DNA from: Treponema sp.
GTDB lineage: Bacteria > Spirochaetota > Spirochaetia > Treponematales > Treponemataceae
Length of the DNA stretch: 58,295 nt
Assembly: GCA_017469785.1 (NCBI GenBank)
Contig: JAFUFU010000030.1
Coordinates: forward strand, 1-58,295
Direction of reading: 5' to 3'
Part shown: positions 1 through 7,190 of the stretch, piece by piece
Layout of the letters: each line of letters starts with the position of its first letter
Position numbering within the stretch: the first letter of the stretch is position 1
Translations under genes and position numbers: made by a program
The notes under the pieces: model-generated
Told to the model about the DNA's origin: nothing
What the model saw: only the letters and a program-made list of their open reading frames with translations
Databases searched by the model: none

Positions 1-123
1 AAACTCCTCAATGTTGTCTTCACTGTTCTCAAAAACAATATTGATTACGTTCCTATTTTTCCTCCTGACGTTGACGTCTCAAAACTTGCTGAAAAAGCAA
101 TTAAATCTCTATCACCTAATTGA
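1..123 (+). CDS. 3' end of a gene, possibly an IS110-family transposase (partial)
   Basis: An open frame enters from the left edge and runs to a TGA at 121-123, giving about 40 residues that start LLNVVFTVLKNNIDYVP. Basic/hydrophobic tails of the type 'K-L-L-x-x-x-F-x-V-L-K-x-x-x-x-Y-x-P' are typical of the extreme C-terminus of IS110/IS1111-type transposases, so I infer an insertion-sequence end. The assignment rests on a short segment only. The stop lies about 10 bases inside the 3' end of the convergent brnT gene, so the two genes overlap tail to tail. Confidence 0.35.
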   Translation, partial: KLLNVVFTVLKNNIDYVPIFPPDVDVSKLAEKAIKSLSPN

Positions 124-390
124 CATTTCATAGCAGGTCTCTTTGGGTGTCGCTCTTCGGGCGGAAATAATACGGATATTATTTTCACCTCGCTCTGTAT
201 AGACCACGAATAAAATCCGTTCTACACAACCAATTACATTATATCTTTCTTCGGATTCATCAGAATGTTCTTCATCCAAAGTTTCTATTCTTTTTGAATC
301 AAAGAAAACTCGTGCTGCATATTCAAAAGAAATTCCGTCATGTTTCTTTTGATTTATAAGATCTTTATTTTCATCCCATTCAAATGTCAT
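112..390 (-). CDS. brnT: BrnT-family ribonuclease toxin (DUF497), orphan
   Basis: 92 residues with the BrnT signature: N-terminal FEWDENKDLINQKKHDG, then an F-x-x-A-x-x-V-F segment, and a C-terminal R-I-I-S-A-R-R-A-T block. BrnT toxins are RelE-fold ribonucleases that inhibit translation and are normally followed by brnA, whose product neutralises the toxin and represses the operon. Here the gene ends abruptly after ARRATPKETCYEMSIR and the space where brnA should lie is occupied by the convergent gene fragment at the window edge, so no antitoxin is visible on this side. The last few residues differ from the usual charged tail, which suggests the 3' end was replaced by an insertion or rearrangement. 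Family assignment is strong; activity is uncertain. Confidence 0.85.
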   Translation of the reverse strand: MTFEWDENKDLINQKKHDGISFEYAARVFFDSKRIETLDEEHSDESEERYNVIGCVERILFVVYTERGENNIRIISARRATPKETCYEMSIR

Positions 391-407
391 TTATACAACC
401 TGTGTAT

Positions 408-437
408 ATTATAAGATGTATATACAATATTTGTCAA
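408..437 (-). promoter_or_regulatory. Sigma-70 promoter of brnT
   Basis: On the minus strand a perfect TTGACA (437-432) is followed after 18 bases by a perfect TATAAT (413-408), about 18 bases before the brnT start codon. The region around the -10 is rich in TGTATA/TATACA half sites (an inverted pair spans roughly 401-424), a plausible autorepressor site for a BrnA-type antitoxin that is not encoded next to it. Confidence 0.7.
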
Positions 438-444
438 TCAAAAA

Positions 445-494
445 GGCGGGCTTGACCCGCCATACTAAAACAATCAGGCTCGACCTGATTGTTT
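445..494. terminator. Two tandem hairpins, probable bidirectional terminator
   Basis: Two adjacent inverted repeats: a 6-bp GGCGGG/CCCGCC stem with a CTTGA loop (445-461) and a perfect 11-bp stem AAACAATCAGG/CCTGATTGTTT with a CTCGA loop (468-494). The loops are nearly identical, suggesting related origin. They lie downstream of nothing on the plus strand and between the minus-strand genes ending at 542 and starting at 390. Confidence 0.5.
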
Positions 495-541
495 AGTTTC
501 TTCCGTTTTTGTTACATCTTCAAGAAAAAGCAGTAATATTA

Positions 542-973
542 TTATCTGTTCCTTATTATTTTCAAAGCTAATTGATTACTTGAATCAAATTTTAGAATAC
601 GCTCTGCTATTTCTAAAGCTTCATCTTGATTAATTAATTTTTCCGGAAGGTCATGAAAAAATAGAAGCTGTTCTAAATTTTGAATAGAGTACTCCCTTGC
701 TAAAAGCTGCCTTGCATGGAATAAACCAATAGAATATGCCCCATCTACAAAACAAAATGGACCTATAACTAATGAAAGTGCCGTTTCAAGCCATTCTATT
801 TTATCAGTTTCTATAAACATATATTGCGCAAATGAATATAAGCTAAAATTACTTGTATCATAAGCGGCCTTCAATAAAAAGTCTTTTAATTGATTTAAAG
901 TATACATCGAACAAATTTTTGTGGCATCATCATATTTACCCGATTTTATAAAACTTAATAATTGCTCTAACAA
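542..973 (-). CDS. Conserved-looking hypothetical protein, immunity-like size
   Basis: 143 residues starting MLEQLLSFIKSGKYDDATKI, predicted wholly alpha-helical with repeated A/L-rich helices such as LKDFLLKAAYDTSNFSLY and EALEIAERILKFDSSNQLAL; the last resembles a tetratricopeptide-like helix pair. There is no signal peptide, membrane segment or catalytic motif that I recognise. The cytosolic helical character, size and isolated position downstream of a short coding remnant (1050-1157) would fit an immunity protein of a polymorphic toxin, but that is speculation. The gene is AT-rich compared with the neighbouring rsuA, consistent with recent acquisition. Confidence 0.6.
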   Translation of the reverse strand: MLEQLLSFIKSGKYDDATKICSMYTLNQLKDFLLKAAYDTSNFSLYSFAQYMFIETDKIEWLETALSLVIGPFCFVDGAYSIGLFHARQLLAREYSIQNLEQLLFFHDLPEKLINQDEALEIAERILKFDSSNQLALKIIRNR

Positions 974-1049
974 AATTATTCTACCTACTTACTTTGCTCC
1001 ATCTGATATTGATTTAATATTATTGGAATATAACATCTTCAGATGGATG

Positions 1050-1157
1050 TTAATAAAAAACTAGCGCCCCAGTGCGGGCGTCCACATAACATAATTTCTC
1101 CGTATCCTTCATAAATTTTTCAAAACCGACAAAACTGTCGCTATAAAATCTTTATGT
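1050..1157 (-). other. Possible 3' remnant of a minus-strand gene
   Basis: On the minus strand a frame of about 33 codons without a start reads FVGFEKFMKDTEKLCYVDAR then TGALVFY and stops at 1052-1050; upstream it is closed by a stop. The sequence is protein-like and could be the tail of a lost gene lying just upstream of the 542-973 gene. I do not recognise a family. Apart from this the 974-1395 interval shows only AT-rich sequence and a small hairpin (taacatc/gatgtta, near 1031-1052). Confidence 0.25.
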
Positions 1158-1358
1158 CTTTTACTAATTTCTTATTATATCACATTTTCCAAGTTTTGGT
1201 GAATTTTATACGGATACACATAAAATTTCCAAGCAAATTCAAAAACAATTTGATATTGTATCATTTTTATGACATACTCCGTTTTATGGATAAAAACAAA
1301 GGAAATCCTGGTCAAGTATTGCCCTTGAGCACGACAATGGCGTCCATTTAATTTTCCT

Positions 1359-1389
1359 TTGCCAAAATTAATGCAATTTGTGCTAGAAT
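1359..1389 (+). promoter_or_regulatory. Promoter of rsuA giving a leaderless mRNA
   Basis: TAGAAT at 1384-1389 lies exactly six bases before the ATG at 1396, which places the expected transcription start on the initiation codon. A weak TTGCCA at 1359-1364 sits 19 bases upstream of it. There is no Shine-Dalgarno sequence. The same spacing recurs at six other genes in this window. Confidence 0.5.
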
Positions 1390-1395
1390 ATACTC

Positions 1396-2238
1396 ATGGA
1401 CAGAATCGATAAAATCTTATCTCACCACGGATTCGGCTCTCGGAAGGATGTAAAAAAGCTGCTTCGGGACGAGCTTGTGACCGTAAACGGCAAGTTCGTC
1501 TACGACTCAGGCTTTCAGCTGGACATTTCCAAGGACAGCGTGGTCGTTGGCGACGAAGAAATCAAATTGCAGCACGATGTTTACATCATGATGAACAAGT
1601 GCAAAGACGTGGTTTGCGCCAACAAGGACGGAGAGCACCGCACGGTTTTTGATTTGCTGGACGATTCTTTGCGCCACAAATTCCTGGGCGGAGACCTTCA
1701 CTGCATGGGTCGGCTTGACATAGACACGGAAGGGCTTCTCATCCTCACCACTGACGGAAAGCTCACCCACCGCCTGCTTTCTCCCAAAACTCACGCGCCA
1801 AAAACTTACGCCGTGGGCTTAAGGGACAGCCTGACCGAGGAAGAAAAACAAAAATACGCTGAAAAATTCACGAAAGGCTTTTGGATTGACCGGGAAGGCA
1901 ATGAAGAGGGATTTGACGCCCAGCCCAGCGAAATTCAATTCACAATGCATAATGAAGAATTTAGAATTGAGGAGGGGGAAGTCTCCCCCTACGCCCGCAC
2001 TTCGTTGCGTTCTACCCCTTCTCCTAAGGGAGTGCCCTTAAAATCCCCAAAAATCGACTGTCTTCTTACCATATATGAAGGAAAATTCCATCAGGTGAAG
2101 CGCATGTTCGCCCAGCTGGGAAACGAAGTGGTCTACTTAAAGCGGGTGAAGATGGGGCAGCTGGAACTTGACCCAAAAATCCCCCTTGGCGGCTACCGTG
2201 AGCTTAGCCAGGAGGAAATCAGCCTTTTGAGCGAGTAA
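1396..2238 (+). CDS. rsuA: 16S rRNA pseudouridine synthase (RsuA/RluB/E/F family) with an in-frame insertion
   Basis: 280 residues. An N-terminal S4-like RNA-binding domain (RIDKILSHHGFGSRKDVKKL, about residues 1-60) precedes the pseudouridine synthase core with the catalytic aspartate motif GRLDIDTEGLLILTTDG (about residues 108-124) and the C-terminal GKFHQVKRMF motif. The family isomerises a specific uridine in rRNA; RsuA acts on position 516 of 16S rRNA, and the closest fit by domain order is RsuA, though RluB/RluF cannot be excluded. Between QPSEIQ and the LLTIYEGKFHQVKRM block there are about 38 extra residues of low-complexity, repeat-derived sequence (1939-2050) that normal members lack. 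The ATG at 1396 is preceded by a -10 box six bases upstream and no ribosome-binding site, so the mRNA is probably leaderless. Confidence 0.85.
   Translation: MDRIDKILSHHGFGSRKDVKKLLRDELVTVNGKFVYDSGFQLDISKDSVVVGDEEIKLQHDVYIMMNKCKDVVCANKDGEHRTVFDLLDDSLRHKFLGGDLHCMGRLDIDTEGLLILTTDGKLTHRLLSPKTHAPKTYAVGLRDSLTEEEKQKYAEKFTKGFWIDREGNEEGFDAQPSEIQFTMHNEEFRIEEGEVSPYARTSLRSTPSPKGVPLKSPKIDCLLTIYEGKFHQVKRMFAQLGNEVVYLKRVKMGQLELDPKIPLGGYRELSQEEISLLSE
1939..2050 (+). repeat. Palindromic repeat inserted in phase inside rsuA
   Basis: About 112 bases encoding residues FTMHNEEFRIEEGEVSP and YARTSLRSTPSPKG, absent from usual RsuA proteins. It includes the inverted repeat GGGGGAAGTCTCCCCCT, a 17-mer that also occurs (in reverse orientation) in the intergenic repeat at about 50155-50175. 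The reading frame of the host gene is kept. Confidence 0.6.
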
Positions 2239-2271
2239 GGCTTTCTGCGCGCCCTACCGCCCTGTGAGGAT

Positions 2272-2877
2272 TTATTTTTCAATCACCTTGCAAATCGCCT
2301 CGTAAAGCTGGTCAAACTCGGTGAATGCCGGGATGTTCGGGTAGTCGGCCTTGATTTTGTCCGTGGTGCGGAAGAGGAAGCCGGCTTTGCTTGCCTGAAT
2401 CATGCCAAGGTCGTTGAAGCTGTCGCCTGAGGCGATTGTCTCAAAACCGATTGACTGCAAGGCCTTTACCGTGGTGAGCTTTGACTTTTCGCAGCGCATT
2501 TTGTGGCGCACGATAAAGCCATTTGAGTCAACTTCAAGGGAGTTGCAGAAAATCGTAGGCATACCCATTTTTTTCATGAGAGGAGCGGCGAATTCCTCGA
2601 AAGTGTCGCTCAAAATGATTGTCTGGCACTTTGCGCGGAGCTTGTCCAAAAATTCCTTTGCGCCGGGAAGCGGATCAATCTTTGCGATTGTGTTCTGAAT
2701 GTCTTTGAGGGTAAGGCCGTGCTCCTTTAAAATGTTGATTCTGAACTGCATGAGCTTGTCATAGTCAGGCTCGTCGCGGGTGGTGCGTTTGAGTTCCGGG
2801 ATTCCAGACTCTTCGGCGAAGGCAATCCAAATTTCAGGCACGAGAACGCCTTCCATATCCAAACATGTTACGTACAT
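2272..2877 (-). CDS. thrH: ThrH: phosphoserine phosphatase / homoserine phosphotransferase
   Basis: 201 residues, matching the length of Pseudomonas ThrH (about 205). The HAD nucleophile motif is unusual, CLDMEGVLVPEIW, exactly as in ThrH where Met replaces the common Phe/Asp spacing; motif II is ILSDTFEEF and the distal motif is SGDSFNDLGM. ThrH dephosphorylates phosphoserine and can transfer the phosphate to homoserine, linking serine and threonine synthesis. This fits the presence of thrA 4.5 kb away. The start is fixed by TAGGAG seven bases before the ATG. The gene is convergent with rsuA; nothing follows it in the same direction. Confidence 0.85.
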   Translation of the reverse strand: MYVTCLDMEGVLVPEIWIAFAEESGIPELKRTTRDEPDYDKLMQFRINILKEHGLTLKDIQNTIAKIDPLPGAKEFLDKLRAKCQTIILSDTFEEFAAPLMKKMGMPTIFCNSLEVDSNGFIVRHKMRCEKSKLTTVKALQSIGFETIASGDSFNDLGMIQASKAGFLFRTTDKIKADYPNIPAFTEFDQLYEAICKVIEK

Positions 2878-2952
2878 AAAAATCTCCTAAAAGTGAACAA
2901 ATTATAGCAAAAACATTGAAATTGTAAAACTGCGCGTTATATTTATCTGTAA

Positions 2953-3035
2953 AGAAAATGTGGCTCGGCTATGGAGCAGGGCGAAGCAGTCGCGAATGCG
3001 ACCGAGCGTGAGCGAGCTGCGGAACAGCCGCAGCA
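2953..3035. repeat. Dispersed GC-rich repeat, family 1
   Basis: GC-rich palindromic segment in AT-rich surroundings, containing GGCTATGGAGCAGGGCGAAG and GAGCTGCGGAACAGC. The same blocks recur at 44998-45078 and, reversed, at 53968-54051. The rest of 2878-3237 is AT-rich and shows no gene. Confidence 0.6.
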
Positions 3036-3237
3036 ATTTGATTAGCCCCGTATATTTTTTTATACTTTAGGTCTCACTGTCTACATTTTTAGACAAATTT
3101 TCTTGAATTTGTATTAAATTTTGCACAGTTCATGAAATTCTTTTTCTTTTAATTCATCTTTTTTTATTGCACGCAATTCTTTACAATACAAGAACTTAAA
3201 ATTTTAAATCTATTTTTTTTACATTTATTTTAAAAAT

Positions 3238-3253
3238 TGGCACACTTTATGCT
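3238..3253 (+). promoter_or_regulatory. Sigma-54 (RpoN) type promoter
   Basis: TTGGCAC (3237-3243), five bases, then ATGCT (3249-3253): the -24 GG and -12 GC are separated by exactly ten bases as required, and 11 of the 12 best conserved positions match YTGGCAC-N5-TTGCW. Predicted transcription start is about 3264-3266, giving a leader of about 30 bases that includes the ribosome-binding site of the sigma-factor gene. No clear enhancer-binding site was identified upstream. Confidence 0.65.
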
Positions 3254-3295
3254 TGTATATTTTCTGTGAGGATAGAGCTCACAGGAGTTTTTTTT

Positions 3296-4120
3296 ATGAA
3301 AATGTATGAAATGTATGTATCTCAAATTCAAAAATATCCCCTTTTGGACGCCGACAAAGAAAAAGAAATAGCCGCAAAAATATCTTCCGGGGACAGGAAT
3401 GCCGTCAATAGGCTCGTGAATTCAAATCTCAGGCTTGTCGTAAGCATTGCAAATAAATTCAGAAAAACCTACAAAGTATCTGTAATGGACTTGATTCAGG
3501 AGGGAAATCTTGGTCTTATGGCTGCCGCAGAAAAATATTCTTCCAGTTTCAATACAAGATTCTCGACATACGCATACCCCTGGATTCTGCAGTACATGCT
3601 GCGTTTCATTCACAACAAGACCGCTCTTATCGCAATTCCACAACGCAAGGAAGAAGTACTGCGCCGTCTTTCTACAATGCAGAACGAATACACGCAGGTC
3701 ACTGGCCGGGAAGCCTCGAATGCAGAACTTGCGCGCTCACTCGGAATCACCGAGGCTGAGTTAAAAGAAGCTATTGATTGCCAATATACTTGTACAAGCC
3801 TGGACTGCGAGTGCAGCGATGACGGCTCGGCCACAATCGGCGACCTGATTCCTGATTTAACATATGCGCCGGAGAGAAATTTCTTCATTGAAATCGCAAA
3901 AAATAACATCAAGCAGCTCGTTTCGGAGCTTTCGGAAAAAGAGCGATGCGTCATTTCAGGACGATACAATTTCGAGGGAAAACTTCATGCACCTACTCTC
4001 CGGGAACTTGGCAGCTCTCTCGGGGTTTCAGCGGAGACTATACGTCAGACAGAAATCAAAGCCCTCAAGAAAATCCGCAATGCTGTGGATCCGCAAAAAC
4101 TGGATTTGTACACTGCGTAA
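3296..4120 (+). CDS. Alternative sigma factor, sigma-70 family (RpoS/RpoH-like size)
   Basis: 274 residues. Region 1.2/2.1 begins at MYEMYVSQIQKYPLLDADKE; region 2 has NLRLVVSIANKFRK and VMDLIQEGNLGLMAAAEKY (core binding and -10 recognition) followed by FSTYAYPWILQYMLRFI; region 3 has VTGREASNAELARSLGITEA; region 4 ends with LRELGSSLGVSAETIRQTEI, the -35 recognition helix-turn-helix. It lacks the acidic region 1.1 of the primary sigma factor and is too large for an ECF factor, so it is a group 2/3 alternative sigma. I chose the ATG at 3296 because AGGAG lies eight bases upstream; an in-frame GTG at 3266 would remove the leader. Its promoter looks sigma-54 dependent. The regulon cannot be read from the sequence. 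Confidence 0.85.
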   Translation: MKMYEMYVSQIQKYPLLDADKEKEIAAKISSGDRNAVNRLVNSNLRLVVSIANKFRKTYKVSVMDLIQEGNLGLMAAAEKYSSSFNTRFSTYAYPWILQYMLRFIHNKTALIAIPQRKEEVLRRLSTMQNEYTQVTGREASNAELARSLGITEAELKEAIDCQYTCTSLDCECSDDGSATIGDLIPDLTYAPERNFFIEIAKNNIKQLVSELSEKERCVISGRYNFEGKLHAPTLRELGSSLGVSAETIRQTEIKALKKIRNAVDPQKLDLYTA

Positions 4121-4191
4121 AATCACACCGAGGACTTTCCGTAGTTCAAAATTGCATAGAAATCTGAAAATCGTTACAATGTTCTCATTCT

Positions 4192-5565
4192 ATGCCTGAA
4201 TCACGGACGACAAGAAAATCTTCTGCAACACAAAAGTCCTCTCACACAAAAAAACGCACAGCCTCGCGGAAAGGGCGTTCAAAGGCCAAGAAGCCTAAGG
4301 TCGCCCTCGCACGAAACAAAGTAATCCTGCTCTCCGGCATTATTTCTGTAATCTGCGTGTGTGCGCTAGCCCTGAATATTCTTCTCAATACAAGCGCAGA
4401 AATCAGTAGCGAAAAAAAGATTCAGGAGATTCAAAAAACGGCAGAAATCGCAAAGACTATGCCTGCTGAAGGGGAAAAAGAGCTTCCGAAGCCAGCAATC
4501 AAGCATGAAACAAAAACAGTGGCCGGAAAAGAAACTGTTTCCGTAAAGCCTGCAGCGGCAAAACAGGCGTCTGAAAAACAAGCGTCTCCTGCAAAACAGG
4601 CGCCGGCAAAGCAAGTATCTCCTGCAAAGCAATCTTCACCTGCAAAGCAAGCATCTCCCGTAAGGCAGGAATCGAAATCAAGCCAAATTCAGAAAAGTGT
4701 TCAAGCAGAAAAGAAAACTCCCGTACAAACGCAAAAGCCAGCCGTTCAGTCTCAGCCGGTAAAAAAAGCCGAGAGCGTAAAAACTTCGTCAAATCAGAAT
4801 TCTCAGATTGCTTCGGTCACGCCGCCAAAAGAACAGGAGCAGATTCAGCAGAACGTTCCCCGAAACCGGTTTGCCATTCCGCAGGCTTCAAACGGAGCAA
4901 CTGTTGTGATTATTATCGATGACGCGGGTCGCAGCGTGGAGAACACAAAGCGATATGCCTCCCTGCCCTTCCCCATTACCATTGCCGTGCTTCCCAAGCT
5001 CCCCCAAAGCCGGGCTTGTGCCGATGCAATCAGGGCGGCAGGAAAGGAAGTGATTTTGCACCAGCCCATGCAGTCGATGAACTTAAATCTGGACCCAGGC
5101 CCGGGAAAAATCACTGCGGACATGTCAACGTACGAAATCGCGGCGATTGTAAAGCAGAATCTTCTGGAGCTTGGCCCCGGAGTTAAGGGCATGAACAATC
5201 ACGAAGGCTCGCAGGTCACTTCAAATGTCATAAAAATCGGCACGGTTCTTGATGTTTGCAGCGAAATGGGAGTATATTTTTTAGACTCACGGACGACGGC
5301 GGCAACTCAGGCCCCCCAGGCGGCTCTGGAGCGGGACATGCACATTTTTGAAAAGGCAGGCCCCTATCTGGACAACGACATAGACCGGGCAAAAATGCTT
5401 GAGCGCATGAGGGAAACTTTAGCCTACGCCAACCGCCATGGACGGGCAATCGTCATCGGTCATGTGGACAAGAGCGTGAAAATCCTGCCGGATCTTCTTT
5501 CCGAAATGTACCCGGAAATGAAAGCCGCCGGCTACCGATTCGCCACGCCCAGTATGTTGAGGTAA
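4192..5565 (+). CDS. Divergent polysaccharide deacetylase (YibQ/DUF610 family)
   Basis: 457 residues. A very basic Ser/Thr/Lys-rich N-terminus (1-40) leads to one membrane helix (about 43-66), then a long Lys/Gln/Ala/Pro-rich linker (about 70-225) with degenerate tandem KQASPA-type units, then the catalytic-type domain. That domain has VVIIIDDAG, VILHQPMQ, MNNHEGSQ and YFLDSRTTA, and near the end VIGHVDKS, all hallmarks of PF04748. The topology is type II, with the domain in the periplasm held on a long spacer. Members are assumed to act on envelope polysaccharide, but the substrate is not established. A TACAAT at 4175-4180 could be the -10; there is no good ribosome-binding site. Confidence 0.8.
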   Translation: MPESRTTRKSSATQKSSHTKKRTASRKGRSKAKKPKVALARNKVILLSGIISVICVCALALNILLNTSAEISSEKKIQEIQKTAEIAKTMPAEGEKELPKPAIKHETKTVAGKETVSVKPAAAKQASEKQASPAKQAPAKQVSPAKQSSPAKQASPVRQESKSSQIQKSVQAEKKTPVQTQKPAVQSQPVKKAESVKTSSNQNSQIASVTPPKEQEQIQQNVPRNRFAIPQASNGATVVIIIDDAGRSVENTKRYASLPFPITIAVLPKLPQSRACADAIRAAGKEVILHQPMQSMNLNLDPGPGKITADMSTYEIAAIVKQNLLELGPGVKGMNNHEGSQVTSNVIKIGTVLDVCSEMGVYFLDSRTTAATQAPQAALERDMHIFEKAGPYLDNDIDRAKMLERMRETLAYANRHGRAIVIGHVDKSVKILPDLLSEMYPEMKAAGYRFATPSMLR

Positions 5566-5567
5566 AA

Positions 5568-5696
5568 ATCCACAGATTAACACAGATACACACAGATTAT
5601 ATGTTTTGCATTACAAAAAGAACATAAGATTAGATGAAAAATTTTCTTATTCGAAATATAATAATCTGTGAAAATCGGTGCCTATCTGTGGATAGA
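5568..5696 (+). repeat. Intergenic ATCCACAGATTAACACAGAT-type repeat
   Basis: Imperfect short-period units built on 'cacagatt' and their complement near the other end (ctatctgtggat, about 5683-5694) fill the deacetylase-tsaD gap. The same motif recurs at 48080-48110, 51693-51735 and 54097-54120, always just upstream or downstream of a gene. Its role is unknown. Confidence 0.4.
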
Positions 5697-5713
5697 AAAC
5701 AAGGACTAAGAAT

Positions 5714-6754
5714 ATGAAAGTTTTAGGAATAGAATCATCTTGCGATGAAACCGCCTGTGCTATTGTTGAGGACGGAAAAAAGATTATCTCTAATGTGGTT
5801 GCCACACAGATTCCCTTTCACCAGATTTACAAGGGCGTGGTTCCTGAGATTGCCAGCCGCAAGCACGCCGAGTGGATTTTGCCGGTGGTGCGACAGGCTT
5901 TGACCGAAGCCGACATGACTCTTGACCAGGTGGACGCAATCGCCGCCACTAACAGGCCGGGCTTAATGGGAAGCCTTTTGGTCGGACTCACTTTCGGAAA
6001 GACTCTGGCCTGGGCGACAGGAAAGCCATTTATCGCAATCAACCACATGCTGGGTCACATGTACGCCGCTCATCTTGAAAACGACATTCAGTATCCCTAT
6101 CTGGGGCTTTTGGTTTCAGGAGGTCACTCAATCATCGCCAAAGTCAACGGATTTGACGACCTTGAAGTTCTGGGAACCACCATCGACGACAGCGTGGGAG
6201 AGGCTTTCGACAAAGTTTCAAAATTCTACGGACTGGGCTACCCCGGCGGCGTGATTATCGACAAGCTGGCTCAGAAAGGAGACCCAAAATCCTTCGCTTT
6301 CCCGGTTCCAAAGCTGGATAAGCGGGATTCAAATCGCTACGATGTTTCATTCTCTGGCCTTAAAACCGCCGTCATTCATCAGGCGGATATGTTCTTGAAG
6401 CCGGGCTACGAAAAAACGAACGAAAACATTTGCGCCGCCTTCCAGGAAACGGCCTGCAAAACCTTGACAAGCCGGCTTTTCCGCGCCATTGAAGACACAG
6501 GCCTTAAAACCGTAGTAGCTGGCGGCGGTGTGGCGGCAAATTCAAGGCTCAGGGCGATTCTTGCCGAGCGCACTGACATCAAGTGCATTTTCCCGCCGCT
6601 AAAGCTCTGCGGAGACAACGGCGCCATGATTGCGGGCGTGGCCTATCACTTCCTTGCACGCGGCGACCGAAGCGACTGGGACACAACGGCCTGCGCGAGA
6701 ATTCCGCAATTCAAACGCGGATTAGCAAACTTAGAAGCATTTGGCAGAAGATAA
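5714..6754 (+). CDS. tsaD: tRNA N6-adenosine threonylcarbamoyltransferase TsaD
   Basis: 346 residues, the normal length. TsaD transfers threonylcarbamoyl to A37 of ANN-decoding tRNAs together with TsaB and TsaE. Visible hallmarks: GIESSCDETACAIV at the N-terminus, GVVPEIASRKH, the metal-binding histidines in NHMLGHMYAAH, PYLGLLVSGGHS, GEAFDKVSK, and GGVAANSRLR near the C-terminus. GGACTAAG precedes the ATG at a suitable distance. The C-terminal codons, from QFKRGLANLEAFGRR to the stop, are repeated twice more downstream at exact 90-base intervals. Highly confident. Confidence 0.95.
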   Translation: MKVLGIESSCDETACAIVEDGKKIISNVVATQIPFHQIYKGVVPEIASRKHAEWILPVVRQALTEADMTLDQVDAIAATNRPGLMGSLLVGLTFGKTLAWATGKPFIAINHMLGHMYAAHLENDIQYPYLGLLVSGGHSIIAKVNGFDDLEVLGTTIDDSVGEAFDKVSKFYGLGYPGGVIIDKLAQKGDPKSFAFPVPKLDKRDSNRYDVSFSGLKTAVIHQADMFLKPGYEKTNENICAAFQETACKTLTSRLFRAIEDTGLKTVVAGGGVAANSRLRAILAERTDIKCIFPPLKLCGDNGAMIAGVAYHFLARGDRSDWDTTACARIPQFKRGLANLEAFGRR

Positions 6755-6952
6755 TCGCGTTTGAATTGCTATGGCGACGACAACGAAGTCGCCACACAAT
6801 TCAAACACGGACTTGCAAACTTAGAGGCATTTGGCAGAAGATAATCACGTTTGAATTGCTATGGCGACGACAACGAAGTCGCCACACAATTCAAACGGGG
6901 GCTGGCAAACTTAGAGGCATTTGGCCGAAGATAATCGCGTTTGAATTGCCAC
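6707..6952 (+). repeat. Three 90-bp tandem copies of the tsaD 3' end
   Basis: Units start at 6707, 6797 and 6887 (the third is about 65 bases long). Each begins with the last 16 codons of tsaD including TAA; the first two continue with a hairpin TGGCGAC/GTCGCCA. Unit ends caattcaaac and gtttgaattg form an inverted pair. Between copies 1 and 3 all five codon differences are synonymous (CGC/CGG, GGA/GGG, TTA/CTG, GAA/GAG, AGA/CGA); between copies 1 and 2 two are synonymous and one changes Arg to His. Confidence 0.9.
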
Positions 6953-6953
6953 A

Positions 6954-7064
6954 ACGGCTAAAACGATGGCCGTCGCATCATTCGGCGAATGTCCAAAATC
7001 AATTCACCGCAGGATTATGGAAATGGGCGATGTTGACTTCGAAAGCATGGGGAAGCCGAACTGA
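6954..7064 (+). pseudogene. Fragment of an aspartokinase gene
   Basis: In the plus frame at 6972 the sequence reads VASFGECPKSIHRRIMEMGD, then VDFESMGKPN and TGA at 7062-7064. ThrA in this window has VASFGECPTSIHCRIMGMGE at the corresponding place (about 7760-7820), so 16 of 20 residues agree, and many codon differences are synonymous. It has no start and no other aspartokinase parts, so it is a remnant, placed directly after the third tsaD tail. Confidence 0.6.
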
Positions 7065-7083
7065 TTCAAAATCTCCGGCAAAC

Positions 7084-7109
7084 AAAAAAAACCTGCCAAA
7101 AAGGCAGGT
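7084..7109 (-). terminator. Rho-independent terminator after tRNA-Asp
   Basis: On the minus strand ACCTGCC, five Ts, GGCAGGT and then a run of seven Ts, eight bases after the tRNA 3' end. Confidence 0.85.
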
Positions 7110-7116
7110 CCTAATT

Positions 7117-7190
7117 CGGGAGCGAAGGGGCTCGAACCCTCGATCTCCGGCGTGACAGGCCAGCGCGATAACCAGCTTCGCTACGCCCCC
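7117..7190 (-). tRNA. tRNA-Asp (anticodon GTC)
   Basis: Minus-strand 74-nt cloverleaf: acceptor GGGGGCG pairs with CGCTCCC (one G-U), the anticodon stem CTGGC/GCCGG encloses loop CTGTCAC with anticodon GTC, and the T arm carries GGTTCGAGCC. The discriminator is G and CCA is not encoded. It is followed by a strong terminator. Confidence 0.93.

Noticed and set aside
1154..1351. 65-codon plus-strand frame before rsuA
   Set aside because: AT-rich with no ribosome-binding site and no recognisable protein; runs into the rsuA promoter.
6583..7155. Long open frame over the tsaD tails
   Set aside because: It is generated by the 90-bp repeats (a multiple of three) in a different frame from tsaD and has no ribosome-binding site or family.
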